The notes: generated by a model from the letters alone, not told the origin. A stretch of DNA of 15,332 nucleotides from JBEKHI01 sp050012355 (GCA_050012355.1 JBEKHI010000301.1:1-15332), one strand, 5' to 3'. Shown: positions 1-7,182, counted from the stretch's first letter. Program-made: numbers and translations.

Positions 1-49
1 CGGGCCGGACGCGGTCACCGCGCCCGCGCCGGAGCCCGCCCGCACCTAG
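1..49 (+). CDS. Possible C-terminal tail of an unidentified upstream gene (partial)
   Basis: A frame open from base 2 ends with TAG at 47-49 and reads as an Ala/Pro-rich tail, GPDAVTAPAPEPART. Such low-complexity tails are common at the C-termini of actinobacterial proteins, and the position fits a convergent partner of the minus-strand DUF2252 gene, with a strong hairpin between the two stops. Only about 15 codons are visible, so no family can be named and the frame could be chance. Confidence 0.3.
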   Translation, partial: GPDAVTAPAPEPART

Positions 50-77
50 CGGCGGGAACGGCCGAGGCCGGGAGAAA

Positions 78-127
78 CACGCGTGCGTTCAGCATGAAAG
101 ATCCTTGTCATCCTGAACGCACGCGTG
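78..127. terminator. Strong hairpin between convergent genes, likely bidirectional terminator
   Basis: The arms CACGCGTGCGTTCAG (78-92) and CTGAACGCACGCGTG (113-127) are perfect reverse complements (15 bp). After one C/C mismatch, ATGA (94-97) pairs with TCAT (108-111), leaving a 10-nt loop. The hairpin begins 17 bases beyond the DUF2252 stop on the minus strand and 28 bases after the TAG of the plus-strand frame. On the minus strand it is followed by a short TTTCTCCC run. The position and stem suggest an intrinsic-type terminator; the weak T-tract makes that an inference. Confidence 0.7.
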
Positions 128-144
128 ACTCCGCCTTTCCCGGC

Positions 145-1581
145 TCAGATACCGCGCTCGACCGGGACGAGCCCCCGATCGGCCGCCTTGACCAGGGCCG
201 CGTGATCCGCCTCGGTCTGGTCGGCGTAGAGCCTGCCGAAGCGGGCCAGGGCGAGGTCGAGGCGGTCGGACGGGCCGACGTAGCCGACGATCATCGACGC
301 CCCGCTGGTGCGGGCGTGGCCCTTGGCCAGCAGGTGCCCGACCACCGCGGCGTAGTCCGCCAGGGCGGCGGCGTCGATGGAGTCCAGGGCCACGGTCCCC
401 TTCATGTTCCTGAACTGGCGCACGTAGTACTGGTGTCCGTCAAAGGAGGTCCAGCCAAGCAGGGGATCACTGACCGTCTGCAGCGCCTGCTGGTATTCCA
501 CCACTCGCTGGCCCTGGTGGGCATGCCAGGCGGACTCACCGTGAACGTAGGGGGCCAGGACCGACCGTCGCGCCTGCTTCAATTGCAGGAACAGAACGTC
601 ATCGGGGCTGCTGCCTTCCAGCAGGGCGACGTAGGCGCGCAGCCCCACGCTGCCGACGCCGACCACCTTGTGCGCGATGTCGATCACGGTGTAGCCGCCG
701 AGCGCCCGCCGCCAGTGTGGGGCCAGGGTGCCTAGATACTCGTCGAGTCCCGCTGCGAGCGCGTCCGCCTCGGCGTAGCTGACCCGCGTGACCAGCGGCG
801 GGTCTTCCACGATGCGGCGTTTTCCGTCGCGTTCGGCGGTGAACTTGGGCAGCGCCCGATCGCTGGTACCGCGGCGGGCCCGGGCCGCGGCTCGTTCGAT
901 CTCGGCCCGCAGTCCTTCGCCGGCCGTGTTCTGCTGCAGGCGGTCCGCCTCGAGGCGCTGGTAGGACCGGGCCAGCAGCGGTGCCGCGGCCAGGTCGCCC
1001 ACCTCGGCCCGGTACCCGGCCACACACTGGAGCACGGCCGATTCACAGTCCTGCTCGCTGGCGCCGTTCTGGCGTCCCGCAACCCAGATACTGGCGACCA
1101 GCCGGCGAAGGTCCCACTCCCACCCGCCGGGATGCGCCTCGTCGAAGTCGTTCAGGTCGATGACAAGATCTCGCTCAGGCGAGCCGTAGAAACCGAAGTT
1201 GCCAAGGTGGGCGTCACCGCAGATCACCGGCGTGATGCCGGTGGAGGGCAGCCGGGCGACATCGTCGGCCATGACGATCGCGGAGCCGCGCAGGAATCCG
1301 TAGGGCGTTGCCGTCATCCGCCCGACCCGAACCGGGATCAGCCACTCAAGTCGGCCGCGATGCGATTCGTTGATCAGCTGGACCGGATCGGGCCGGTCCG
1401 TCCGTACCCGCCAGTCGCCCAGTGAGCTGCGCGGGACCCGCTGCCGGATCTCCTTGCCCATCCGGTACCGATCCTGGCGTGAGGTCGACCGTTTTCGCAG
1501 CGAGGTAAAGGCCTCGCTATCAGCCGAGGCGAGGACGACGTGGTCGTGTGCAGGAACGCCGCTGCCGTTTCGCTGCACCAT
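145..1581 (-). CDS. DUF2252 family protein
   Basis: This 478-residue protein carries the DUF2252 signatures: FLRG (about residues 96-99), GDAHLGNFG (122-130) and DLNDFDE (142-148), followed by a long helical region and a C-terminal YVRQFRNMKG segment. DUF2252 proteins are distant relatives of the aminoglycoside-phosphotransferase/kinase fold. The GDAHxGN and NDFDE elements resemble the catalytic and metal-binding loops of that fold, but the substrate is unknown. The length is normal for the family. I chose the ATG at 1581 because GGAG lies just upstream; the frame extends to a TTG at 1614, which seems less likely. The protein has no signal peptide or membrane segment and should be cytoplasmic. 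It is a monocistronic minus-strand gene followed by the 78-127 hairpin. The family call is firm; the function is not known. Confidence 0.92.
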   Translation of the reverse strand: MVQRNGSGVPAHDHVVLASADSEAFTSLRKRSTSRQDRYRMGKEIRQRVPRSSLGDWRVRTDRPDPVQLINESHRGRLEWLIPVRVGRMTATPYGFLRGSAIVMADDVARLPSTGITPVICGDAHLGNFGFYGSPERDLVIDLNDFDEAHPGGWEWDLRRLVASIWVAGRQNGASEQDCESAVLQCVAGYRAEVGDLAAAPLLARSYQRLEADRLQQNTAGEGLRAEIERAAARARRGTSDRALPKFTAERDGKRRIVEDPPLVTRVSYAEADALAAGLDEYLGTLAPHWRRALGGYTVIDIAHKVVGVGSVGLRAYVALLEGSSPDDVLFLQLKQARRSVLAPYVHGESAWHAHQGQRVVEYQQALQTVSDPLLGWTSFDGHQYYVRQFRNMKGTVALDSIDAAALADYAAVVGHLLAKGHARTSGASMIVGYVGPSDRLDLALARFGRLYADQTEADHAALVKAADRGLVPVERGI

Positions 1582-1660
1582 GCTCTCCAGTATGCGCCGC
1601 CGTCCCGCGCCCAAGGATTAGGGTGGAAGGTGACGCCGACACCGGGGCCTGGTGATCACC

Positions 1661-1843
1661 ATGGAGCAATACAGCAGGCAGCACGTGATCGACCTGCTCA
1701 ATCGCCTGGGGCACAAACAGCTGGCCGAGGAGGCGTCGCGGGTGCTGCCCGATCCGGTTGACGCCGACGCGGTCGCGACGTGGGGGATGCAGCACGGCCT
1801 TACCCATGATGACCTGGTTAGCCAGATGGGCGGCAGCCCCTGA
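1661..1843 (+). CDS. Small conserved-looking hypothetical protein (60 aa)
   Basis: A short acidic ORF begins MEQYSRQHVIDLLNRLGH and continues with a region ending in LVSQMGGSP. Its amphipathic helices, the LPDPVDADAV hinge and codon usage with G/C third positions look like real coding sequence. I recall similar small actinobacterial hypotheticals but cannot name a domain. An in-frame GTG at 1652 would add three residues; neither start has a strong ribosome binding site (GGTGAT sits just before 1661). The gene is divergent from DUF2252, about 80 bp away, so the two may share a promoter region. No function is proposed. Confidence 0.6.
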   Translation: MEQYSRQHVIDLLNRLGHKQLAEEASRVLPDPVDADAVATWGMQHGLTHDDLVSQMGGSP

Positions 1844-1889
1844 GTCACCGACGTGAGGCCGCGCCAATGGCCGAGCGCGCTCTAGATCG

Positions 1890-2060
1890 TCATTTGGATT
1901 CGATCCGGCCCAGGGGTGCTGGACTCGCGGTGAGCTCGGCTCGCTCGGGGCTCTCGTCCGTCGTCTCGGTGACGTTGTAGCCGGGGATGCCGCCGAGCGA
2001 GTGCTCCGCCCCGAACAGCGTGAGCAGGCTCTTACGGCCCGGGCGCCCGGTCAGATGCAG
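1890..2060 (-). pseudogene. C-terminal remnant of an alpha/beta hydrolase (chlorophyllase/dienelactone-hydrolase-like)
   Basis: The minus strand encodes 56 codons without a start codon, beginning directly after an in-frame TGA (2063-2061). It includes GRKSLLTLFGAEHSLGGIPG and then YNVTETTDESPER. From memory of the family, this resembles the C-terminal block of actinobacterial alpha/beta hydrolases, where GAEHSLGG holds the catalytic histidine. After SPER the frame passes abruptly to a tail, LTASPAPLGRIESK, and stops at 1892-1890. Intact relatives have a longer helical stretch there, so an internal deletion is likely. The nucleophile-elbow part is absent. This is a broken 3' stub left between the small gene and the ThDP enzyme, oriented against both. 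Confidence 0.65.
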
Positions 2061-2150
2061 TCAACAGACCGATACCGCGTGCCCGGCAAAGGACGGACAG
2101 TTGGACCGACATGCGGGTGTGGCGACCGCGCGGACCTCCTGAAAGGACCG

Positions 2151-3716
2151 ATGGCCATGGATGGTGCAGACGCTCTGATGCGCACGCTAGTCGAATCGGG
2201 GGTCACCACCTTGTTCACAAACCCGGGAACGACCGAGCTGCACCTGGTAGAGGCAGCGGAGGCGACTCCCGGCCTGAGATCAGTCCTGGGGCTGTTCGAA
2301 GGAGTCGTCAGCGGGGCCGCCGACGGATACGGCCGCATCGCCGGGCGGCCCGCCGCCACGCTGGTGCATCTGGGACCCGGTCAGGGCAATGCCTGGGCCA
2401 ACTTTCACAACGCCCGCCGTGCGCGCACGCCGATCGTCAGCCTGATCGGCGACCACGCCACCTACCACAAGCGCTTCGATCCGCCGCTGGAGTCCGACAT
2501 CGCCGCCGTGGCGCGCGCACTCGACAGCGCGGTCCGCACGCCGCGGATCGCCGAGCAGGTCAGTTCCTGCGCCGCGTCGGCGGTGGCCGACGCGGCGTCG
2601 GCACCCGGGCGCATCTCCACCGTCATCATGCCCGCGGACGTGTCCTGGTCGCCGACCGAGACGATGGCGGCCCCGGTGCCGCCGTCACCGGCCAGGATCG
2701 TGCCCGGTGAGCGCATTGAGCGGATCGCCGCCCTGGCCGGCCGGGACGCGCAGACAGTGCTGCTGCTCGGCGGGGCCGCCTGCCGTGAGGAGGGCCTGCG
2801 GGCGGCGAGCCGCATCGCTGCGGCCACCGGAATGCCGGTTTTCACCGAGACGTCCCCGGCCCGGCTCGAGCACGGCGCTGGCCTGCCCGACTTCCCGCGG
2901 CTGGGGTTCTATCCCGAGCAGGCCGTGGCACAGCTCAAGGGCTCCAGCCACGTCCTGCTAGCCGGGGTGCACGAGCCGGTGGTGATGGGCTTCGCCTATC
3001 TGGGCCAGCCGAGCTCACCGGTACCCGCTGACGCCACCATGGTCACGCTCGCGGCCCCGGACGAAGACACCGCCCGCGCGCTCGCCGACCTAGCCGCGAT
3101 TGTCGCGCCCGGTACGGTCGCGGAGGTGGCGGCCGCCGCGCGTCCCGCAATGCCATCCGGGCCGCTCACCCTGCAGTCGTGGCCACAGGTACTGGGAGCG
3201 CTCCTGCCAGAGGACGCGATTATCGTCGATGAGTCGATCAGCTCCGGCCAGGCGGTCCCCGCCGCGACTGCGGGCGCTCCACGCCACGACCTGCTCAGCC
3301 TGACCGGAACCGCGATGGGAATGGGGCTGCCCCTGGCGGCGGGCGCCGCGATCGCCGCACCAGATCGACCGGTCATCCTCCTCGACGGCGACGGATCCGC
3401 GATGTACACGATCTCCGCCCTGTGGACACACGCCCGGGAGCACCTGAACATCACAACGATCATTCTCAAGAATAGTTCCTACGGCATCCTCCGCGAGGAA
3501 TGGGAACACCTCCAGGAACCAGGCCAGAACGAGCTGCACGACAGCCCGCTGATCAACCTCGACGGAGCACCGCTCGACTTCACCGGACTGGCCCAATCCA
3601 TGGGCGTCCCCGCAGCGCACGCCGACACGTGCGAAGAACTCACCGAGCACCTGACACGAGCGCTGACCGAGCCCGGACCCCACCTGATCGAGGCTGTTGT
3701 CCCTGCCATCGTCTGA
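2151..3716 (+). CDS. Thiamine-diphosphate-dependent enzyme, acetolactate synthase large subunit / benzoylformate decarboxylase family
   Basis: This 521-residue protein has the three-domain ThDP fold. The N-terminal PYR domain contains FTNPGTTE and the activating glutamate in GLFEGVVSGAADGYGR (Glu50). A central domain of the transhydrogenase dIII type follows. The C-terminal PP domain has the ThDP/Mg motif GDG (413-415) followed 28 residues later by Asn441 in KNSSYGI. The length suits catalytic subunits used as 2-oxoacid decarboxylases or carboligases. No small regulatory ALS subunit is adjacent, so a branched-chain biosynthetic role is unlikely and a benzoylformate- or oxalyl-type catabolic decarboxylase is more plausible. 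I chose the ATG at 2151, with GAAAGGA about 4 bases upstream; the frame extends to 2001, but that section lacks homology. A thioesterase-like pseudogene follows 39 bp later in the same direction. The exact substrate cannot be read from sequence. Confidence 0.88.
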   Translation: MAMDGADALMRTLVESGVTTLFTNPGTTELHLVEAAEATPGLRSVLGLFEGVVSGAADGYGRIAGRPAATLVHLGPGQGNAWANFHNARRARTPIVSLIGDHATYHKRFDPPLESDIAAVARALDSAVRTPRIAEQVSSCAASAVADAASAPGRISTVIMPADVSWSPTETMAAPVPPSPARIVPGERIERIAALAGRDAQTVLLLGGAACREEGLRAASRIAAATGMPVFTETSPARLEHGAGLPDFPRLGFYPEQAVAQLKGSSHVLLAGVHEPVVMGFAYLGQPSSPVPADATMVTLAAPDEDTARALADLAAIVAPGTVAEVAAAARPAMPSGPLTLQSWPQVLGALLPEDAIIVDESISSGQAVPAATAGAPRHDLLSLTGTAMGMGLPLAAGAAIAAPDRPVILLDGDGSAMYTISALWTHAREHLNITTIILKNSSYGILREEWEHLQEPGQNELHDSPLINLDGAPLDFTGLAQSMGVPAAHADTCEELTEHLTRALTEPGPHLIEAVVPAIV

Positions 3717-3755
3717 TGGATCGCCGACTCGGCATCTACCGACAAGGGATTAAGG

Positions 3756-4148
3756 ATGAGCACCCAGAATTGGAAGGCCCTCCCGCACACCTGCGGGGCT
3801 TCGGAGGGCTTCATGGCGGCCTAACTCTTGCCTTGCTGGCGAAAGCGATGCACTCCGGCGGCCACGCGGGCGAGACGCGAAGCGCGACAGTGCTTCTGCA
3901 CCGCCCTATCAATGAGGTCTTCACCATAGCGATTCGAGGTACGGCCCACCGAGGACGACCAGCCGCCAGACATCTTCCGGCTCGTCATGCTGGCGGATGC
4001 GCTGGCGCCATCATACGCAGCGGTGCTCACAACTCCCCAGCTGATCCCGACCGGAGAGCCGACCGTATGGTACGTCGGCTGACCAGCTTCAGACGACCAG
4101 CTCGCCTCCAACAGCGCCCAGCGTCCGTCCGATCCTCTAAGGCTCTGA
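3756..4148 (+). pseudogene. Decayed acyl-CoA thioesterase-like gene (4HBT/TesB-like), frameshifted and internally deleted
   Basis: The gene opens at ATG 3756 (AAGG just before it) as MSTQNWKALPHTCG, then hits a stop in that frame. The homology continues in another frame as FGGLHGGLTLALLAKAM and RSATVLLHRPINEVFTIAI, a typical N-terminal hotdog domain with the conserved HGG. At about 3933 it jumps back to the first frame as FEVRPTEDDQPPDIFRLVM, then LADALAPSYAAVLTTPQLIP, the C-terminal hotdog block. That block ends at a TGA (4080-4082), with a degraded tail to 4148. Intact relatives are about 260-280 residues; here about 130 codons remain, so most of the linker and part of both domains are deleted. 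It follows the ThDP gene by 39 bp in the same direction and was probably once co-transcribed with it. Confidence 0.72.
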
Positions 4149-4219
4149 GGCGCCGGTACGAATATCAGGCGTGATGGACGTGATATCCGAGACGACACAG
4201 TGAAAAGCGAGGTTGCGCC

Positions 4220-4336
4220 ATGGACGGCAAAAGAATCGGGAGAAGCGAGGCTCAGGGCATGACGGATGAAGTGACTAGGGAAAAAATCAGGGGAGCTGTG
4301 CTTACAGGCGGACTGGGACAGGAGCTGCCGTCATGA
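4220..4336 (+). CDS. Small ORF (38 aa) translationally coupled to the dehalogenase-like hydrolase
   Basis: ATG 4220 is preceded by GCGAGG with a 7-base spacing. The 38-codon frame, starting MDGKRIGRSEAQGMTDEVTR, ends at TGA 4334-4336, overlapping the hydrolase start in an ATGA. A proper ribosome binding site plus a stop-start overlap suggests real translation, perhaps a leader peptide or a remnant of an upstream operon gene. The product resembles nothing I know and is short enough to be chance. Confidence 0.4.
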   Translation: MDGKRIGRSEAQGMTDEVTREKIRGAVLTGGLGQELPS

Positions 4337-5214
4337 CCCCTCCTGTGCTGCCCGGCTTTGAGTACCGCCGCATGGACGTGGCCGGCGTCACCATCAACTG
4401 CGCCGTCGCCGGATCGGGACCGCCGCTGCTGCTACTGCACGGCTACCCGCAGAACCACCTGGTATGGCGGCGGGTCGCCCCCGGCCTCGCCCGGGACCAT
4501 ACCGTCGTGGTTACTGACCTGCGCGGCTACGGAGACTCCGCCAAGCCTGTGCCGGACAAGGAAGGTCGCGTGTACTCCAAGCGGCTCATGGCGCGGGACC
4601 AGGCCGGGCTGATGCGCGAACTCGGCTTCGCCCGGTTCGGCCTGGTCGGCCACGATCGCGGCGCCCGGGTCGCGCAGCGGCTTGTTCTGGACCACCCTGA
4701 GGCCGTCGAGCGGCTGGCCGTGCTGGACATCGTGCCCACCCGGCATGTCTTCGGCCACGTGACCCGGGAGATGGGCCTGGTCTACTACCACTGGTTCTTC
4801 CTGGCCGTACCGCACGGCATCCCCGAGCACATGCTCGCCGCCGACCCTGCCTTCTGGGTCGAGTCGCAGATCGACCCCAGCGCCCGCATCGAGCCCGACG
4901 TGATGGCGGACTACGTCCGCTGCTTCAGAGACCCCGGCATGATCGCGGGCTCGTGCGCGGACTACCGCGCCGCGGCCGGCACCGACCTGGCCGACGACGA
5001 CGAGAGCTTCGCCGCCGGGCACAAGATCGGCTGCCCGGTCCTAGTGCTGTGGGGCGACCATGAGTTCGTCGGGCAAGCCTACGACCCGCTCAACGTGTGG
5101 AAGGAGTACGCCGCCAACGTCCAGGGTACCGCCCTCCCCGCCGGCCACTTTCTGCCCGAGGAAGCACCGGACCTGGTCCTCCAGGCCTTGGCCGGCTTCC
5201 TCGGCGAGAGCTGA
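4333..5214 (+). CDS. Alpha/beta hydrolase, fluoroacetate/haloacetate dehalogenase-like
   Basis: This 293-residue cytoplasmic alpha/beta hydrolase starts at ATG 4333, with AGGAG 8 bases upstream. The oxyanion region is LLLHGYPQNHLVW (about 33-45). The nucleophile elbow is GHDRGARV, with Asp108 as nucleophile and Arg109 and Arg112 in the positions that bind the substrate carboxylate in fluoroacetate dehalogenases. LDIVPT supplies Asp132 and GHFLPEEAP supplies His272. His153-Trp154 (YYHWFF) and Tyr211 (ADYRAA) match the halide-stabilising His/Trp/Tyr trio of that group. The length is normal. An aspartate nucleophile also fits epoxide hydrolases, but those usually have lid tyrosines in place of the His-Trp pair. 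It overlaps the 38-aa ORF by 4 bases. A likely reaction is hydrolytic C-halogen cleavage of a 2-haloacid; the natural substrate is unknown. Confidence 0.88.
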   Translation: MTPPVLPGFEYRRMDVAGVTINCAVAGSGPPLLLLHGYPQNHLVWRRVAPGLARDHTVVVTDLRGYGDSAKPVPDKEGRVYSKRLMARDQAGLMRELGFARFGLVGHDRGARVAQRLVLDHPEAVERLAVLDIVPTRHVFGHVTREMGLVYYHWFFLAVPHGIPEHMLAADPAFWVESQIDPSARIEPDVMADYVRCFRDPGMIAGSCADYRAAAGTDLADDDESFAAGHKIGCPVLVLWGDHEFVGQAYDPLNVWKEYAANVQGTALPAGHFLPEEAPDLVLQALAGFLGES

Positions 5215-5306
5215 TCCCTTGCCTTTCCGGAGTCGCACGCCCGCCACCGGTCATCCTAGGCGCCGGACCGCTATGTGCGGCAGGGTCAGGTCCCGCCCGC
5301 CGCCTC

Positions 5307-5724
5307 GTGAGCACGCTCCCCCCGGCACTGACACGGCCGGCGAACGTGTTTCGCCTCTGCCTGCATCCTGAAGGCCTGGCCAGATCCACCCTGAACTTCC
5401 CCGAATGGGCCGCCTACCTGCTCGGCCAGCTCAGCCGTCTTAGGATGCTCACCGCCGACCCGGCGGTGGCGGCCCTCGCGGAGGAGGTCGGTAACTACCC
5501 GAACGTCTCGGCGCTTCAGCCGCGCGAGCAGAATCACTGGCCGCCGGAGGAACCGGAACTGCTCGTGCCATGGACGCTCTCGCTTGACGGCGCGGAGGTG
5601 TCCTTCTTCAAGACCCTCACCAGCTTCGGCACGGCACGCGACATCACTCTCGCCGAACTGGCCATTGCACTCTTCTACCCGGCAGACGAGGCCACCGCGA
5701 CCGCGCTGCGACGACACACGTTAG
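5307..5724 (+). pseudogene. Headless MmyB-type regulator: ligand-binding domain without the HTH
   Basis: From an in-frame GTG at 5307 the plus strand encodes PANVFRLCLHPEGL, FPEWAAYLLGQLSRL, PWTLSLDGAEVSFFKTLTSF and DITLAELAIALFYPADEATA. This matches the C-terminal MmyB-like (PAS-fold) ligand-binding domain of XRE regulators common in Streptomyces. The upstream HTH domain is missing: the preceding 90 bp have no homology and no ribosome binding site. After about 5724 the frame has no natural stop and runs on antisense to the SnoaL gene. A TAG at 5722-5724 in the neighbouring frame may be the original stop, lost to a 1-base indel. Related intact regulators often sit divergent from oxidoreductase genes. 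It is probably a remnant; expression as a standalone domain cannot be excluded. Confidence 0.72.
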
Positions 5725-5816
5725 GCGGCCACGACGCGGCCCCAGGCGATCGGCTGCGCCTGGCTCACCTCCCCGAGAAGGCGGTTCTTGCCAGAGCCGT
5801 GGGGCTTGCACAAAGG

Positions 5817-6263
5817 TCAGTCGGCGGGACGAGGCGGCCACCCGACCGCGTCGAAGACCGCTATCGGGTCAAGGTAGTCGCGCCATCGGGTGACCTTGCG
5901 GTCGACGATCGTGAGCACCGAGATGTACCTGTTTGCGTAGGCAGCCCCGGTGGCGACGACACGACCATCGGAGGCGTACTCAAGAACGACCACGCCGGAT
6001 GCTCGGTCGTGATGGACGGCCAGGTCAAAGCACCGCTGGAGCACGAAGGTGCCGCCGTAGGGCCGGTACAACTCCGCCACCGCTGAGCGACCTTCGACGT
6101 ACCGCGGATAGCCGGGGACCGTGATGACGTACTCGAAGACGGCATCGTCGGCGAGGAGATCGAAAAAGTTGTCTCCGTCGGCGAGTCCGCCGAGGCCCTC
6201 TTCGACGATGCGGAAGAAGGGGTCGAGCGCTTCGAAGTCGTCCATGTGGTCGATGGCCGTCAC
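5817..6263 (-). CDS. SnoaL-like / nuclear transport factor 2 family protein
   Basis: This 148-residue single-domain protein has an N-terminal helix (DPFFRIVEEGLGGLADGDNF), then LLADDAVFEYVITVPGYPRY, VEGRSAVAELYRPYGG and a mixed beta sheet ending in VTRWRDYLDP. This is the cone-shaped NTF2/SnoaL fold used by polyketide cyclases, limonene-epoxide-hydrolase-like enzymes and many small catabolic proteins. I chose the GTG at 6263: it overlaps the stop of the upstream NmrA gene in a GTGA, and GGAGAGG lies 8 bases before it. An earlier ATG at 6284 would overlap more. It should be co-translated with the NmrA gene. Its catalytic function cannot be assigned from the fold alone. Confidence 0.87.
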   Translation of the reverse strand: MTAIDHMDDFEALDPFFRIVEEGLGGLADGDNFFDLLADDAVFEYVITVPGYPRYVEGRSAVAELYRPYGGTFVLQRCFDLAVHHDRASGVVVLEYASDGRVVATGAAYANRYISVLTIVDRKVTRWRDYLDPIAVFDAVGWPPRPAD

Positions 6264-7111
6264 CGTGGTACCTCTCCGGTCCACGCTGCTGCCGCACTTC
6301 TGGCAAAGTCGGTGAAGTTCCTAGGCGGCGCTCCAGTCACTTTCTCGACATCGCCATTGGGTCGTGAACCGCGACCGGAGGAGACGGTCTCGGTGAGGAT
6401 CTGGAGCATCTCGCCATACTCGGCGGGCACTCCCGAAGCGGTCACGCTGTCGAGCCACGAGCGCCGATCGATGTCGACGTGCCGGATGGGGCGGCCGGTC
6501 ACGCTGCCGATGATGTCGGCAGCGTCGCTCACCGTCAAGACCTCCGGACCCGTCGGGGCGTACTCGGCACCCGCATGACCTTCAGGGTCGGCGAGGGTCG
6601 CCGCCGCCACAGCCGCGATGTCCTCGGCATCGACGAAGGCTTCCCCGCCCTTCCCAGTCGGCACGACGATGGCACCGTCGACCGGCATCAAGAACGTCTC
6701 GCTGAAGTTCTGCATGAACCAGGCGGGCCGCACGATCGAATGTGTCAGCGCGGAACGACCCATGAGATCCAACTCGACCGCCCTGAGCGCGACCTCGGCC
6801 GGAGCGAACTCGATGCCGTAGGCGCTGAGGTAGGTGACGTGCCGCACTCCCGCGGCCTCTGCGAGATCTAGGAACGCCGACACCTGCGGGGCGAAGCGGG
6901 TACGCATGACCGGAGGGATGAGGTAGACGCGATCCGCGCCCTCGACCGCGTTTCGATGCGTCGCCGGGTCGTCCCAGTCGAACCGCATATCGCCGCCGTG
7001 GCGGGCGGCGGTGCGGACTGCAAGACCGAGTCCGGTCAGCCTGGTGGCGACGCGTGCCCCGGTCTTGCCTGTGCCGCCGAGCACGAGGGTCATACTGCCT
7101 GTCTCTGTCAT
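6260..7111 (-). CDS. NmrA-family NAD(P)-binding protein (atypical short-chain dehydrogenase)
   Basis: This 283-residue Rossmann-fold protein starts at ATG 7111 as MTETGSMTLVLGGTGKTGAR. The dinucleotide motif GGTGKTG lies at 12-18. VTYLSAYGIEF and IVRPAWFMQNFSE are typical of the NmrA/NAD(P)H-azoreductase-like group. The classical YxxxK catalytic pair is not evident, so it may act as a redox-sensing or quinone-reductase-like protein. The frame extends upstream to 7168, but that part would run through the intergenic operator region and adds no homology. It is the first gene of a minus-strand pair with the SnoaL-like gene (4-base GTGA overlap) and is divergent from the AraC regulator across 76 bp, which suggests AraC control. 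Confidence 0.88.
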   Translation of the reverse strand: MTETGSMTLVLGGTGKTGARVATRLTGLGLAVRTAARHGGDMRFDWDDPATHRNAVEGADRVYLIPPVMRTRFAPQVSAFLDLAEAAGVRHVTYLSAYGIEFAPAEVALRAVELDLMGRSALTHSIVRPAWFMQNFSETFLMPVDGAIVVPTGKGGEAFVDAEDIAAVAAATLADPEGHAGAEYAPTGPEVLTVSDAADIIGSVTGRPIRHVDIDRRSWLDSVTASGVPAEYGEMLQILTETVSSGRGSRPNGDVEKVTGAPPRNFTDFARSAAAAWTGEVPR

Positions 7112-7136
7112 GGGACCATCGTCTATCGCAGGGAAC

Positions 7137-7182
7137 GAGCGTATCAATGTGTCCAACGCTCTAATCACTACGCGATACTCTC
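7137..7182. promoter_or_regulatory. Putative AraC operator cluster in the NmrA/AraC divergent promoter
   Basis: Three related half-sites occur: GAGCGTATC on plus (7137-7145), GAGCGTTGG on minus (7161-7153) and GAGAGTATC on minus (7182-7174). The two minus-strand copies are spaced exactly 21 bp, two helical turns, as in classical AraC-family tandem sites. The first and last differ by one base and form an inverted pair. All lie between the two divergent start codons, so one regulator could control both directions. The binding assignment is inferred. Confidence 0.5.

Noticed and set aside
94..735. 213-codon plus-strand frame opposite DUF2252
   Set aside because: It lies antisense to the family-defining DUF2252 gene and starts inside the terminator hairpin; no domain is recognisable.
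3090..3683. Minus-strand frame of 197 codons inside the ThDP gene
   Set aside because: It is the antisense shadow of the PP domain; no ribosome binding site or homology.
5725..6086. Continuation of the MmyB-like frame to 6086
   Set aside because: Beyond about 5725 it has no homology and from 5817 it is antisense to the SnoaL-like gene; the domain ends earlier.
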